Below, piece by piece: positions 1-6,326 of a stretch of 12,400 bases of DNA. The stretch's first letter is position 1; every line of letters starts with the position of its first letter. The stretch spans positions 1 to 12,400 of the forward strand of contig CAYLOC010000087.1 in NCBI GenBank assembly GCA_964385195.1, in the 5' to 3' direction. The position numbers were made by a program, and so were the translations under genes. Under the pieces are notes generated by a model, which was not told the DNA's origin, searched no databases, and saw only the letters and a program-made list of their open reading frames with translations. Origin of the DNA: CAYLOC01 sp964385195 (lineage in GTDB: Bacteria > Actinomycetota > Actinomycetes > Propionibacteriales > Nocardioidaceae).

Positions 1-3
1 GGT

Positions 4-1581
4 CTAGGGACGGCCGAGGCGCTGGAGGACCCGCAGGGCCCTGGTCATCGTCGAGGCGTACCCCCGCCCGGACATGCCGAGCACCGGACGCAGCGGCAGG
101 ACCCGCTGGGTGGCCACGCTCTGGGTCTCGGTGAACCGCCGGATGCCCTCGACGCCCTGCCGACGTCCCAGCCCGGAACCCCGCATCCCGCCCATCGGCG
201 CGTCCAGGGAACCGAACGAGGCGGCATAGGCCTCGTTGACGTTCACCGTGCCGCACCGCAGGTGCCGGGCGATACGGCGACCCCGTACCCCGTCGCGGGT
301 GTAGACGCTGGCGTTGAGGCCGTACTCCCCCTCGTTGGCGCGGGCCACGGCGTCCGCCTCGTCGGTGAACCGGTAGACCGCCACGACCGGCCCGAAGGTC
401 TCCTCGGCAAAGCACGCCATCCCCGGCGTGACGCCGGTCAGCACGGTCGGCTCGTAGAACAGCGGCCCGATGTCGGGACACGCACGACCGCCGGCCAGCA
501 CGCTCGCACCGCCGCTGCGCGCGTCCTCCACGTGCCCGTGAACACGTTCCAACTGGGCGGGGGAGACCAGCGAACCCATGTCGGCGGTGTAGTCCAGAAC
601 CGGCGCGAGCCGGAGCCGCTCGATCCGGCCCAGGAACCGCTCCAGGAAGCGGTCATAGACCTGGTCGGCGACGTACAGCCGCTCCATGGAGACGCACAAC
701 TGACCGGCAGAGGAGAAGCAACCGCGGATCGCCCCCTCGGCGGCCCGGTCGAGGTCCGCGTCGCGCAGCACGAGCATGGGGTTCTTGCCCCCGAGTTCCA
801 AGGAGGCGCCGACGAGCCGGCGCGCGGCCCGTTCGGCGACGCTGCGCCCAGTGCGGGTGGAGCCGGTGAAGCACACGTAGTCGGCCTGGTCGATGACCGC
901 CGGGCCGATGACCTCACCCGGGCCGGTGACCAGTTGCCAGCAGTCGGCCGGCATCCCCGCCTCGACGAGCAGGTCGACCCCCAGCATCGCCGTCACCATG
1001 CTCTGGGTGTCCGGCTTGTGTACGACGGCGTTCCCCGCCAGCAGGGCGGCAATGCCGTCGGCCATGCCGAGGGTGAAGGGGTAGTTCCACGGCGAGATGA
1101 TTCCCACCAGGCCCTTGGGTGGGCGGTGCACATCGACCCGTGTGAGCGCCGGGAACAGGCCGAGCCCGCGCGCGGACCCGACCGCGCGTTGTGCGGTGCG
1201 CGCATAGTATCGGGCGGTCATCGCGACGTGCGCGACCTCTTCGAAGGCGTGCATGCGGGCCTTGCCCGACTCCCACTGGATCACGTCGAGGATCTGCTCC
1301 TGCCGGTCCAGGACCAGGTCGTGGAAGCGCAGCAGGATGCGCGCGCGGAGTGCCAGCGGGACGCCCGCCCACCGGGTCTGTGCGAGGCGGGCCCGCTCTG
1401 CAGCGACCGCGACATCGTCCACCGTGGACCGGGAGAGTTCGGCGATCGGCTGACCGTTGAACGGCGCGTAGGTGGTGTACCGGTCACGGGAGGTCGCCAC
1501 CAGACGGCCAGCCAGCCGGCGTACCAGCACCGGGTCGATGACCGCTGCTCGCGTGCCGGTCGCGGTGATGGCCCCTTGCAT
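4..1581 (-). CDS. gabD2: Succinate-semialdehyde dehydrogenase, GabD2-like (aldehyde dehydrogenase family)
   Basis: A 525-residue NAD(P)-dependent aldehyde dehydrogenase that probably oxidises succinate semialdehyde to succinate in the cytoplasm. Visible family landmarks are the SPWNYP motif (residues 163-168, oxyanion Asn166), the HKPD cofactor-binding segment with Lys189, FTGS at 238-241, the general base Glu262 in LELGGKNP, and the catalytic Cys296 in FSSAGQLCVS. The later GPLFYEPTVL and EETFGPVV segments are also present. Overall it resembles the mycobacterial GabD2 type as I remember it, more than betaine- or ACMS-semialdehyde dehydrogenases. The substrate remains an inference. It follows kynU by 9 nt, so co-transcription is likely. 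The ATG has no good Shine-Dalgarno (AAGG only 1 nt away), but TAGTCT lies 6 nt upstream and overlaps the kynU stop, so an internal leaderless start is possible. The stop codon lies at 4-6, so the gene is complete. Confidence 0.85.
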   Translation of the reverse strand: MQGAITATGTRAAVIDPVLVRRLAGRLVATSRDRYTTYAPFNGQPIAELSRSTVDDVAVAAERARLAQTRWAGVPLALRARILLRFHDLVLDRQEQILDVIQWESGKARMHAFEEVAHVAMTARYYARTAQRAVGSARGLGLFPALTRVDVHRPPKGLVGIISPWNYPFTLGMADGIAALLAGNAVVHKPDTQSMVTAMLGVDLLVEAGMPADCWQLVTGPGEVIGPAVIDQADYVCFTGSTRTGRSVAERAARRLVGASLELGGKNPMLVLRDADLDRAAEGAIRGCFSSAGQLCVSMERLYVADQVYDRFLERFLGRIERLRLAPVLDYTADMGSLVSPAQLERVHGHVEDARSGGASVLAGGRACPDIGPLFYEPTVLTGVTPGMACFAEETFGPVVAVYRFTDEADAVARANEGEYGLNASVYTRDGVRGRRIARHLRCGTVNVNEAYAASFGSLDAPMGGMRGSGLGRRQGVEGIRRFTETQSVATQRVLPLRPVLGMSGRGYASTMTRALRVLQRLGRP

Positions 1582-1587
1582 ACCTTG

Positions 1588-1593
1588 AGACTA
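1588..1593 (-). promoter_or_regulatory. Possible -10 box (TAGTCT) for a leaderless internal start of the aldehyde dehydrogenase gene
   Basis: On the minus strand TAGTCT is followed by six bases (CAAGGT) and then the ATG at 1581. This matches the TANNNT-N6/7-start layout of leaderless genes. It overlaps the TAG stop of kynU. There is no convincing -35 and the gene is tightly linked to kynU, so a chance match is possible. Confidence 0.35.
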
Positions 1594-2808
1594 CGTGAGC
1601 ATCCGCCGCAGCACGTCCAGCCCTCGGTAGACGTCGGAGAACGTGGTCGTCAGCGGGGAGAGGCCGAGCCGGATGCCGTCCGGGCGCCGGAAGTCCGGGA
1701 TCACCCCGTGCGCGATCAGGCCCTGGGTCAGGTCGGCGGCGTCGGGATGGGTGACGGTGATGTGCGACCCGCGGCGCTGCGGATCCCGGGGAGACGCGAG
1801 CCCACAGCCCAGCGGGGCCAGCCACTCGTCGTACAGGCGCAGCAGGAACTCGGTGAGGCGCACCGACTTGTCCCGGATCCGCGGCATCCCCGCCTCGGCG
1901 ATCAACGCGACACCTGGCTCGATCGGGACCAGGGACAACACCCCGGGAGTACCGGTCAACCAGGCGCGGATGTCGGGTTGGGGCTGGTAGCCCTGCGGCA
2001 TGTCGAACATGTCCACCCGGCTCCACCAGCCCCAGATCGGCTGCGACAACACCGGTTGCAGGTCCGCGCGCACGTAGCTGAACGCCGGGGAGCCCGGGCC
2101 CCCGTTGAGGTACTTGTAGGTGCATCCGACGGCGAGGTCCGCGCCTGCTGCGGGCAGGTCGATCGGGACGGCGCCCACGGAGTGGCACAGGTCCCACACG
2201 GTGAGCGCGCCGTACCGGTGGGCGAGCGCGGTCAGCTCGCTCATGTCCAGCCAGGCGGCGGAGCGGTAGTCGACGTGGGAGAGCACGACGACGGCGACCG
2301 AGTCGTCGAGTACGGCGTCCAGTGCCGCTGCGGTGACGCCGCCCGGCCCGGCCTCATCGATCCAGCGGATCTCCCGGTCGTGTCGGTGCGCGAGGGACTC
2401 CACGACGTACCGGTCGGTGGGGAAGTTGTCCCGCTCGATCACGATGGCCGTGCGGTCCGGCCGGGCGTCCAGCGCGGCCGAGATCGCCTTGTACAGCGCG
2501 ACGGTGGTGGTGTCGCCGACGACGGTCTCCCCCGGGGAGGCACCCAACAGCGTCGTTCCGATCAGGTCGCCGACGCGGGTCGGCAGAGTGAGCCAGCGCC
2601 GTTCCCAGGAACGGATGAGGTCCTGGCCCCACTCGTGCGTGAGCACCTGCTGGACCCGCTCCACACCGGCCCGGGTGGGTCGGCCGAGCGAGTTTCCGTC
2701 CAGGTACACCACGGAGTCGTCGTCGATGACGAACCGCTCCCGGAACCCGGCCAGGACGTCGGTCTCGTCAAGCGTGCGCGCCTCGTCGCGGAATGCATCG
2801 GTGGTCAC
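1591..2808 (-). CDS. kynU: Kynureninase
   Basis: A 405-residue PLP-dependent, fold-type I enzyme that cleaves L-kynurenine to anthranilate and L-alanine (or 3-hydroxykynurenine to 3-hydroxyanthranilate) in tryptophan catabolism. Sequence support: the N-terminal YLDGNSLGR motif (35-43), the phosphate-binding segment GDTTTVALYK (98-107), DNFPTDRYV (127-135), the cofactor-contacting Asp206 in WDLCHS, and the Schiff-base lysine Lys232 in CTYKYLNGGPGSPAF. The length is normal for the family. The GTG start at 2808 has TAGGTT six bases upstream, suggesting a leaderless transcript; AGGA abuts the GTG too closely to be a good Shine-Dalgarno. It is the first gene of a minus-strand pair with the aldehyde dehydrogenase and is divergent from gluA. 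No tryptophan dioxygenase or kynurenine formamidase gene is present in the window, so the rest of the pathway must lie elsewhere if it exists. Confidence 0.93.
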   Translation of the reverse strand: MTTDAFRDEARTLDETDVLAGFRERFVIDDDSVVYLDGNSLGRPTRAGVERVQQVLTHEWGQDLIRSWERRWLTLPTRVGDLIGTTLLGASPGETVVGDTTTVALYKAISAALDARPDRTAIVIERDNFPTDRYVVESLAHRHDREIRWIDEAGPGGVTAAALDAVLDDSVAVVVLSHVDYRSAAWLDMSELTALAHRYGALTVWDLCHSVGAVPIDLPAAGADLAVGCTYKYLNGGPGSPAFSYVRADLQPVLSQPIWGWWSRVDMFDMPQGYQPQPDIRAWLTGTPGVLSLVPIEPGVALIAEAGMPRIRDKSVRLTEFLLRLYDEWLAPLGCGLASPRDPQRRGSHITVTHPDAADLTQGLIAHGVIPDFRRPDGIRLGLSPLTTTFSDVYRGLDVLRRMLT

Positions 2809-2814
2809 TCCTGG

Positions 2815-2820
2815 AACCTA
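2815..2820 (-). promoter_or_regulatory. -10 box (TAGGTT) of the kynU promoter, leaderless layout
   Basis: Reading the minus strand, TAGGTT is followed by CCAGGA and then the GTG start of kynU at 2808. This spacing puts the transcription start at or next to the first base of the start codon. No recognisable -35 lies at 16-18 nt. The call rests on the hexamer, its spacing, and the same layout at several other genes here. Confidence 0.5.
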
Positions 2821-2910
2821 TCGGGTCCGGCGCACCAATGGGCATGTGGTCGGCCAGGAGAAGTGTCGGAACACGAGGTTCACGACTTGGTCTCGGCACG
2901 CGGAGAAGGC

Positions 2911-2941
2911 TTGCATCAACAGCCTGGTATGTGGTTAGGCT
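2911..2941 (+). promoter_or_regulatory. Promoter of the gluABCD operon, leaderless layout
   Basis: TTGCAT at 2911-2916 is a possible -35 and TAGGCT at 2936-2941 a possible -10, with a long 19-bp spacer. Seven bases follow before the ATG at 2949, which places transcription initiation at the start codon. No Shine-Dalgarno is visible before this ATG. The 140-bp gap between divergent kynU and gluA also holds a small GTGT-CGGA-ACAC inverted repeat near 2863. No known operator could be named. Confidence 0.5.
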
Positions 2942-2948
2942 CTCCGCT

Positions 2949-3698
2949 ATGTCTGAGTCCGGTGGGCCCATGGTGTCGATGCGGGGCGTGCAGAAATGGT
3001 TCGGTGATCTGCACGTGCTGCGCGACATCAACCTTGAGGTGGCCGCCGGCGAAGTCGTCGTGGTCATCGGGCCGTCCGGATCCGGGAAGTCCACGCTGTG
3101 CCGCACGATCAACCGCCTGGAGACGATCGACGAAGGCACCATCGAGATCGACGGTGCGAAGCTGCCGGAGGAGGGACGCGCTCTGGCGAACCTCCGGGCC
3201 GACGTCGGAATGGTGTTCCAGGCGTTCAACCTTTTCGCGCACAAGACCGTACTGGAAAACGTCAGCCTCGGTCCGATCAAGGTCCGGGGTGAGGCCAAGG
3301 ACGCGGCCGGCACGCACGCGCGCGAGCTCCTGCAGCGAGTCGGAGTCGAGGACCAGGCACACAAGTACCCCGCGCAGCTGTCCGGCGGGCAGCAGCAGCG
3401 GGTCGCAATCGCCCGCGCCCTCGCCATGCAGCCGAAAGTGATGCTGTTCGACGAGCCGACGTCCGCGCTCGACCCCGAGATGATCAAAGAAGTGCTGGAC
3501 ACCATGGTCAGCCTCGCAGAACGTGGGATGACCATGGTCGTCATCACCCACGAGATGGGGTTCGCCCAGACCGCGGCGGACCGGGTGTTGTTCATGGCAG
3601 ACGGACAGATCATGGAGGAGGCCGGACCCACGGAGTTCTTTGCCAACCCACGCACGGATCGCGCCAAGGACTTCCTCGGCAAGATCCTGAGCCACTGA
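2949..3698 (+). CDS. gluA: Amino-acid (glutamate-type) ABC transporter ATP-binding protein
   Basis: A 249-residue ABC ATPase that powers the importer encoded by the next three genes, acting as a dimer on the cytoplasmic face of GluC/GluD. Motifs in order: Walker A GPSGSGKST (41-49), Q-loop Gln91 in VFQAFNLF, signature LSGGQQQ (144-150), Walker B VMLFDEP (164-170), D-loop SALD (172-175) and switch His201 in ITHEMGF. The FDEPTSALDPEMIKEVLD sequence and the HEMGFA segment are typical of the polar amino-acid uptake (HisP/GlnQ/GluA) branch. The reading frame stays open upstream to 2793, but the TAGGCT-N7-ATG arrangement and the normal family N-terminus favour 2949; ATGs at 2970 and 2979 are alternatives. 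Glutamate specificity is inferred from operon order and the binding protein's type. Confidence 0.9.
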   Translation: MSESGGPMVSMRGVQKWFGDLHVLRDINLEVAAGEVVVVIGPSGSGKSTLCRTINRLETIDEGTIEIDGAKLPEEGRALANLRADVGMVFQAFNLFAHKTVLENVSLGPIKVRGEAKDAAGTHARELLQRVGVEDQAHKYPAQLSGGQQQRVAIARALAMQPKVMLFDEPTSALDPEMIKEVLDTMVSLAERGMTMVVITHEMGFAQTAADRVLFMADGQIMEEAGPTEFFANPRTDRAKDFLGKILSH

Positions 3699-3733
3699 GC
3701 CCAGCAACCACCTACTCACCGCACGCTCAATCC

Positions 3734-3741
3734 AGAAGGGG
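3734..3741 (+). promoter_or_regulatory. Strong ribosome binding site of gluB
   Basis: AGAAGGGG lies 6 nt before the ATG at 3748. It is the clearest Shine-Dalgarno in the transporter operon and fits a highly translated binding protein. Confidence 0.75.
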
Positions 3742-3747
3742 ACTGTT

Positions 3748-4626
3748 ATGCGCTTCACCCGTACCAAAGCGGTACTCGGCGCCGCCGCTCTTGCCTTCAC
3801 CGTCGCTGCCTGCGGCGGCGGCAGCGACGACGGCGGATCCGCCGACGTGGTCGAAAACCCGGAGTTCGACCAGGGCACCAAGATGGCCGCGCTGGCCAAG
3901 GCCAACAAGATCACGATCGGGGTCAAGTTCGACCAGCCGGGCATCGGCTTCCTCAAGCCGGGCGACGACGTACCTTCCGGCTTTGACATCGAGATGGGCA
4001 AGTACGTCGCTGCCCAGCTCGGCATCCCGGAGGACAACATCAACTGGAAGGAGACGGTCTCCGACAACCGCGAACCGTTCTTGCAGAACGGCACCGTGGA
4101 CATCGTGATCGCCTCCTACTCCATCACCCCGGAGCGGGCCAAGCTGGTCGGTTTCGCCGGGCCGTACTACGTCACCGGCCAGCAGCTGCTGGTCCGCGAG
4201 GAGGACAAGGACAAGATCGGCGGACCCAAGGACCTGAAGAACGTCAAGGCCTGTTCGGTGACCGGGTCCACCTCACTGGCCAACGTGGTCGAGGACTACG
4301 GAGCCAAGCCGGTTCCGTTCGACACCTACTCCGCCTGCGTACGGCAGCTGAAGAACGGCACGGTGGACGCGGTGACGACCGACGGGGCGATCCTGTTGGG
4401 CTATGCCGCCCAGGACCCGGACAACCTCGAAGTGGTCGGTGACGCGTTCAGCGAGGAGCGCTACGGCATCGGCTACAACAAGAGCAAGACCCAGATGTGT
4501 CAGTTCCTCACCGACACCATCCAGCAGTCCTACGACGACGGTTACTGGAAGGAAGCGTTCGAGTCCACCCTCGGCGAGTCCGGGGTGGAGACCCCCGAGC
4601 CGCCGAAGCTCGATTCCTGCGGCTAG
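3748..4626 (+). CDS. gluB: Glutamate-type ABC transporter substrate-binding lipoprotein
   Basis: A 292-residue extracytoplasmic solute receptor of the polar amino-acid family (SBP_bac_3 type) that captures substrate and delivers it to the permeases. The N-terminus is a lipoprotein signal: basic MRFTRTK, a hydrophobic stretch, and the lipobox VAAC with lipidated Cys22, followed by a Gly/Ser/Asp linker. The receptor domain runs from about residue 45 to 275, with typical ITIGVKFDQPGIGF, GFDIEMGKYVA, the GTVDIVIASYSITPER hinge segment, and AVTTDGAIL. Besides Cys22 there are four cysteines (169, 197, 251, 291), enough for two disulfides in the exported domain; the pairing is an inference. It lies 49 nt after gluA and is followed by a long hairpin, an arrangement commonly used to express receptors above their permeases. 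Confidence 0.92.
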   Translation: MRFTRTKAVLGAAALAFTVAACGGGSDDGGSADVVENPEFDQGTKMAALAKANKITIGVKFDQPGIGFLKPGDDVPSGFDIEMGKYVAAQLGIPEDNINWKETVSDNREPFLQNGTVDIVIASYSITPERAKLVGFAGPYYVTGQQLLVREEDKDKIGGPKDLKNVKACSVTGSTSLANVVEDYGAKPVPFDTYSACVRQLKNGTVDAVTTDGAILLGYAAQDPDNLEVVGDAFSEERYGIGYNKSKTQMCQFLTDTIQQSYDDGYWKEAFESTLGESGVETPEPPKLDSCG

Positions 4627-4635
4627 TCCTTCCGC

Positions 4636-4691
4636 GTGATTCGTCCGACTCGGCCGAGGTGGTTCCCACCGAGGCCGGTCGGACGAATCAC
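4636..4691. terminator. Long intercistronic hairpin between gluB and gluC (family arm GATTCGTCCGAC)
   Basis: Perfect 14-bp arms lie at 4636-4649 and 4678-4691. The stem continues inward with CGGCC/GGCCG (4651-4655 with 4673-4677, T4650 bulged), a tandem G-A mismatch, and GGTGG/CCACC (4658-4662 with 4666-4670) closing a 3-base loop. No T-run follows. It is probably a leaky terminator or an mRNA-stabilising 3' structure that keeps gluB expression above gluCD. The outer arm sequence recurs in the hairpin at 10029-10078. Confidence 0.8.
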
Positions 4692-4693
4692 CG

Positions 4694-4727
4694 CCGACCG
4701 AGTGGAACAGCCGACCGAGTGGAACAG
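4694..4727. repeat. 17-bp perfect tandem direct repeat upstream of gluC
   Basis: CCGACCGAGTGGAACAG occurs twice head-to-tail (4694-4710 and 4711-4727). It fills the space between the gluB-gluC hairpin and the gluC ribosome binding site. The second copy ends inside the AGAGG Shine-Dalgarno. It looks like a recent duplication; no function is established. Confidence 0.9.
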
Positions 4728-4736
4728 AGGTGAGTG

Positions 4737-5408
4737 ATGGGCACGATCGCGGACATGTGGCCGTATCTGCGTGACGGCTTCACGCTGACGATCGTCCTCT
4801 TCGTGGCGTCTGCCATCGTGTCCACGCTCGTCGGGACGGTGCTGGCGTCGATGCGGGTATCTCCGGTGGGACCGTTCCGGGCGTTCGGGACCGGCTACGT
4901 CAACATCTTCCGGAACACGCCGCTGCTGGTGTTGTTCCTGCTGGCGGTGGAGGGCTTGCCGGCGATCGGGGTCCAGCCGAACCTGAGCTGGCTGGGTCTC
5001 AACGTGTTCGAGACACTGGCGATCATCACGCTGTCGGTGTATACGTCGGCGTTCGTGTGCGAGGCGGTGCGCTCGGGAGTCAACACCGTCGACCACGGGC
5101 AGGCCGAGGCGGCCCGGGCGATCGGGATGTCGTTCGGGCAGAGCCTCGGCCTGGTGGTGCTGCCGCAAGCGTTCCGGGCCACCATCCCGCCGTTGGTGAG
5201 CACCTACATCGCGCTGTTGAAGAACACCTCGGTGGCGGCGGCCTTCGGCGTGACGGAGGCGACGTACCAGCTCAGCCGGATGATCGAGGCCACCGTATCC
5301 AACGCCTATGTGCTGTTCTTCGGCATCGCCGTCGGCTACATCGTGCTGGTGTGGGTGCTCTCGGGCATCGCGGCCCTGCTGGAGAAGCGGGTATCGGCGG
5401 CGCGATGA
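4737..5408 (+). CDS. gluC: Glutamate-type ABC transporter permease, first subunit
   Basis: A 223-residue inner-membrane permease of the His/Glu/Gln/Arg/opine family that forms the translocation channel with GluD. Hydrophobic segments are seen around residues 15-37, 60-75, 91-108, 155-172 and 189-212. The cytoplasmic EAA coupling motif that docks on the ATPase is at about 123-146 (AEAARAIGMSFGQSLGLVVL, ending PQ-A). The FRNTPLLVLFLL segment (58-69) is characteristic of this permease family. The start codon is ambiguous: GTG at 4734 is directly followed by ATG at 4737. AGAGG at 4726-4730 is 6 nt from the ATG but only 3 nt from the GTG, so ATG is chosen. It lies 110 nt after gluB, a gap filled by a hairpin and a tandem repeat, and overlaps gluD through ATGA. 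Confidence 0.9.
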   Translation: MGTIADMWPYLRDGFTLTIVLFVASAIVSTLVGTVLASMRVSPVGPFRAFGTGYVNIFRNTPLLVLFLLAVEGLPAIGVQPNLSWLGLNVFETLAIITLSVYTSAFVCEAVRSGVNTVDHGQAEAARAIGMSFGQSLGLVVLPQAFRATIPPLVSTYIALLKNTSVAAAFGVTEATYQLSRMIEATVSNAYVLFFGIAVGYIVLVWVLSGIAALLEKRVSAAR

Positions 5409-6238
5409 GCGGATCGGTTCTCTACGACATTCCGGGCCCGCGCGCTCGGGCCCGGCACCGCGCCTACGGGTACGCCGCGGGTCTGGTGGTGTTGGCGTTC
5501 CTCGGCTGGCTCGCCTGGTCGCTGTGGGACGCGGGTCAGATCACGCCGGACAAGTGGGAGTTCCTCGCCGACAGCGGAATCGTGCAGGCGCTTCTGGAAG
5601 GGCTGCTGACGACGCTGGCGGCGGCCGCCGTCGCGATCTGTCTCGCCATCGCCTTCGGCGCCGTGTTCGCCACCGGGAAGATGTCGGATCACGCGTTCTT
5701 CCGGTGGCCCTCGATAGCGGTCATCGAGTTCTTCCGCGCGGTACCGGTGCTGTTGCTGATCTTGTTCTTGAACTTCACCTTCTCCGATGTGCTCGGCGCA
5801 TTCTGGTCCTTGGTGTTGGCGTTGATGCTCTACAACGGCTCGGTACTCGCGGAGGTGTTCCGGGCCGGGGTGAACGCCGTACCCCGTGGGCAGAGCGAGG
5901 CGGCGTACGCAATCGGTCTGCGCAAGGGCCAGGTGCAGCGGATGATCCTTGCCCCGCAGGCAGTGTCGATGATGCTGCCGGCCATCATCAGCCAGTGCGT
6001 GATCGCGTTGAAGGACACCGCGCTCGGCTACGTGATCGGAGTCCGGGAGTTCACCCGTGCCGGACACCAGATCTTCACCTCGCTGGTCTACAACAACCCG
6101 ATCGCGGTCGGGTTGGTGCTGCTGGCGGTGTTCGTGATCATCAACTACTCGCTGTCCCGGGTGGCGCGGCAGCTGGAGGCCCGGATGCGGCGCAGCGGCC
6201 GCGGCGTCGTTGCCGACCAGGACGTGGAAGCCGGCTGA
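5405..6238 (+). CDS. gluD: Glutamate-type ABC transporter permease, second subunit
   Basis: A 277-residue membrane permease, the partner of GluC. It has an extra N-terminal hydrophobic segment (about 23-41) after a basic stretch, then membrane segments near 64-88, 103-124, 133-152, 194-212 and 232-250. The EAA coupling motif lies at about 164-186 (SEAAYAIGLRKGQVQRMILA, ending PQA). FFRAVPVLLLILFLNF (109-124) corresponds to the FRNTPLLV region of GluC. Its ATG overlaps the gluC stop (ATGA at 5405-5408), which points to translational coupling; no strong Shine-Dalgarno precedes it. The reading frame extends upstream inside gluC, but that part does not resemble a permease and is ignored. It ends the operon and is followed by the strong bidirectional terminator at 6259-6326. 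Confidence 0.9.
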   Translation: MSGSVLYDIPGPRARARHRAYGYAAGLVVLAFLGWLAWSLWDAGQITPDKWEFLADSGIVQALLEGLLTTLAAAAVAICLAIAFGAVFATGKMSDHAFFRWPSIAVIEFFRAVPVLLLILFLNFTFSDVLGAFWSLVLALMLYNGSVLAEVFRAGVNAVPRGQSEAAYAIGLRKGQVQRMILAPQAVSMMLPAIISQCVIALKDTALGYVIGVREFTRAGHQIFTSLVYNNPIAVGLVLLAVFVIINYSLSRVARQLEARMRRSGRGVVADQDVEAG

Positions 6239-6258
6239 CCCGGCCCCCGTCACCCCCG

Positions 6259-6326
6259 ACCGGACACCGCTGACCCACCGTTTTTCGCGACAATGGACAG
6301 GAAACGGTGGGTCAGCGGTGTTCGGT
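6259..6326. terminator. Bidirectional terminator between gluD and the convergent nitrilase-family gene
   Basis: A near-perfect 25-bp inverted repeat (arms 6259-6283 and 6302-6326) has a single G-T pair and an 18-base loop. The central 20 bp (6264-6283 with 6302-6321) match exactly. The left arm ends in a T-run (6281-6285). The right arm contains the stop and last four codons of the minus-strand hydrolase gene, so the hairpin serves both convergent transcripts. Confidence 0.85.

Noticed and set aside
2793..2948. N-terminal extension of gluA to an ATG at 2793
   Set aside because: The added residues overlap the kynU start, are Arg-rich and unlike ABC ATPases. The TAGGCT-N7-ATG signal supports 2949.
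262..3441. A 1059-codon open frame on the plus strand, antisense to the aldehyde dehydrogenase gene and kynU and running into gluA
   Set aside because: The translation is low-complexity Arg/Gly/His/Pro-rich with no domain, and both antisense genes are clear enzymes. High-GC codon usage leaves such antisense frames open.
4734..4736. GTG start for gluC
   Set aside because: Only 3 nt from the Shine-Dalgarno; the adjacent ATG at 4737 has 6 nt spacing. The difference is one residue.
5057..5404. Upstream extension of gluD inside gluC
   Set aside because: The sequence is an out-of-frame Gly/Arg-rich shadow of gluC; ATGA overlap at 5405 is the natural start.
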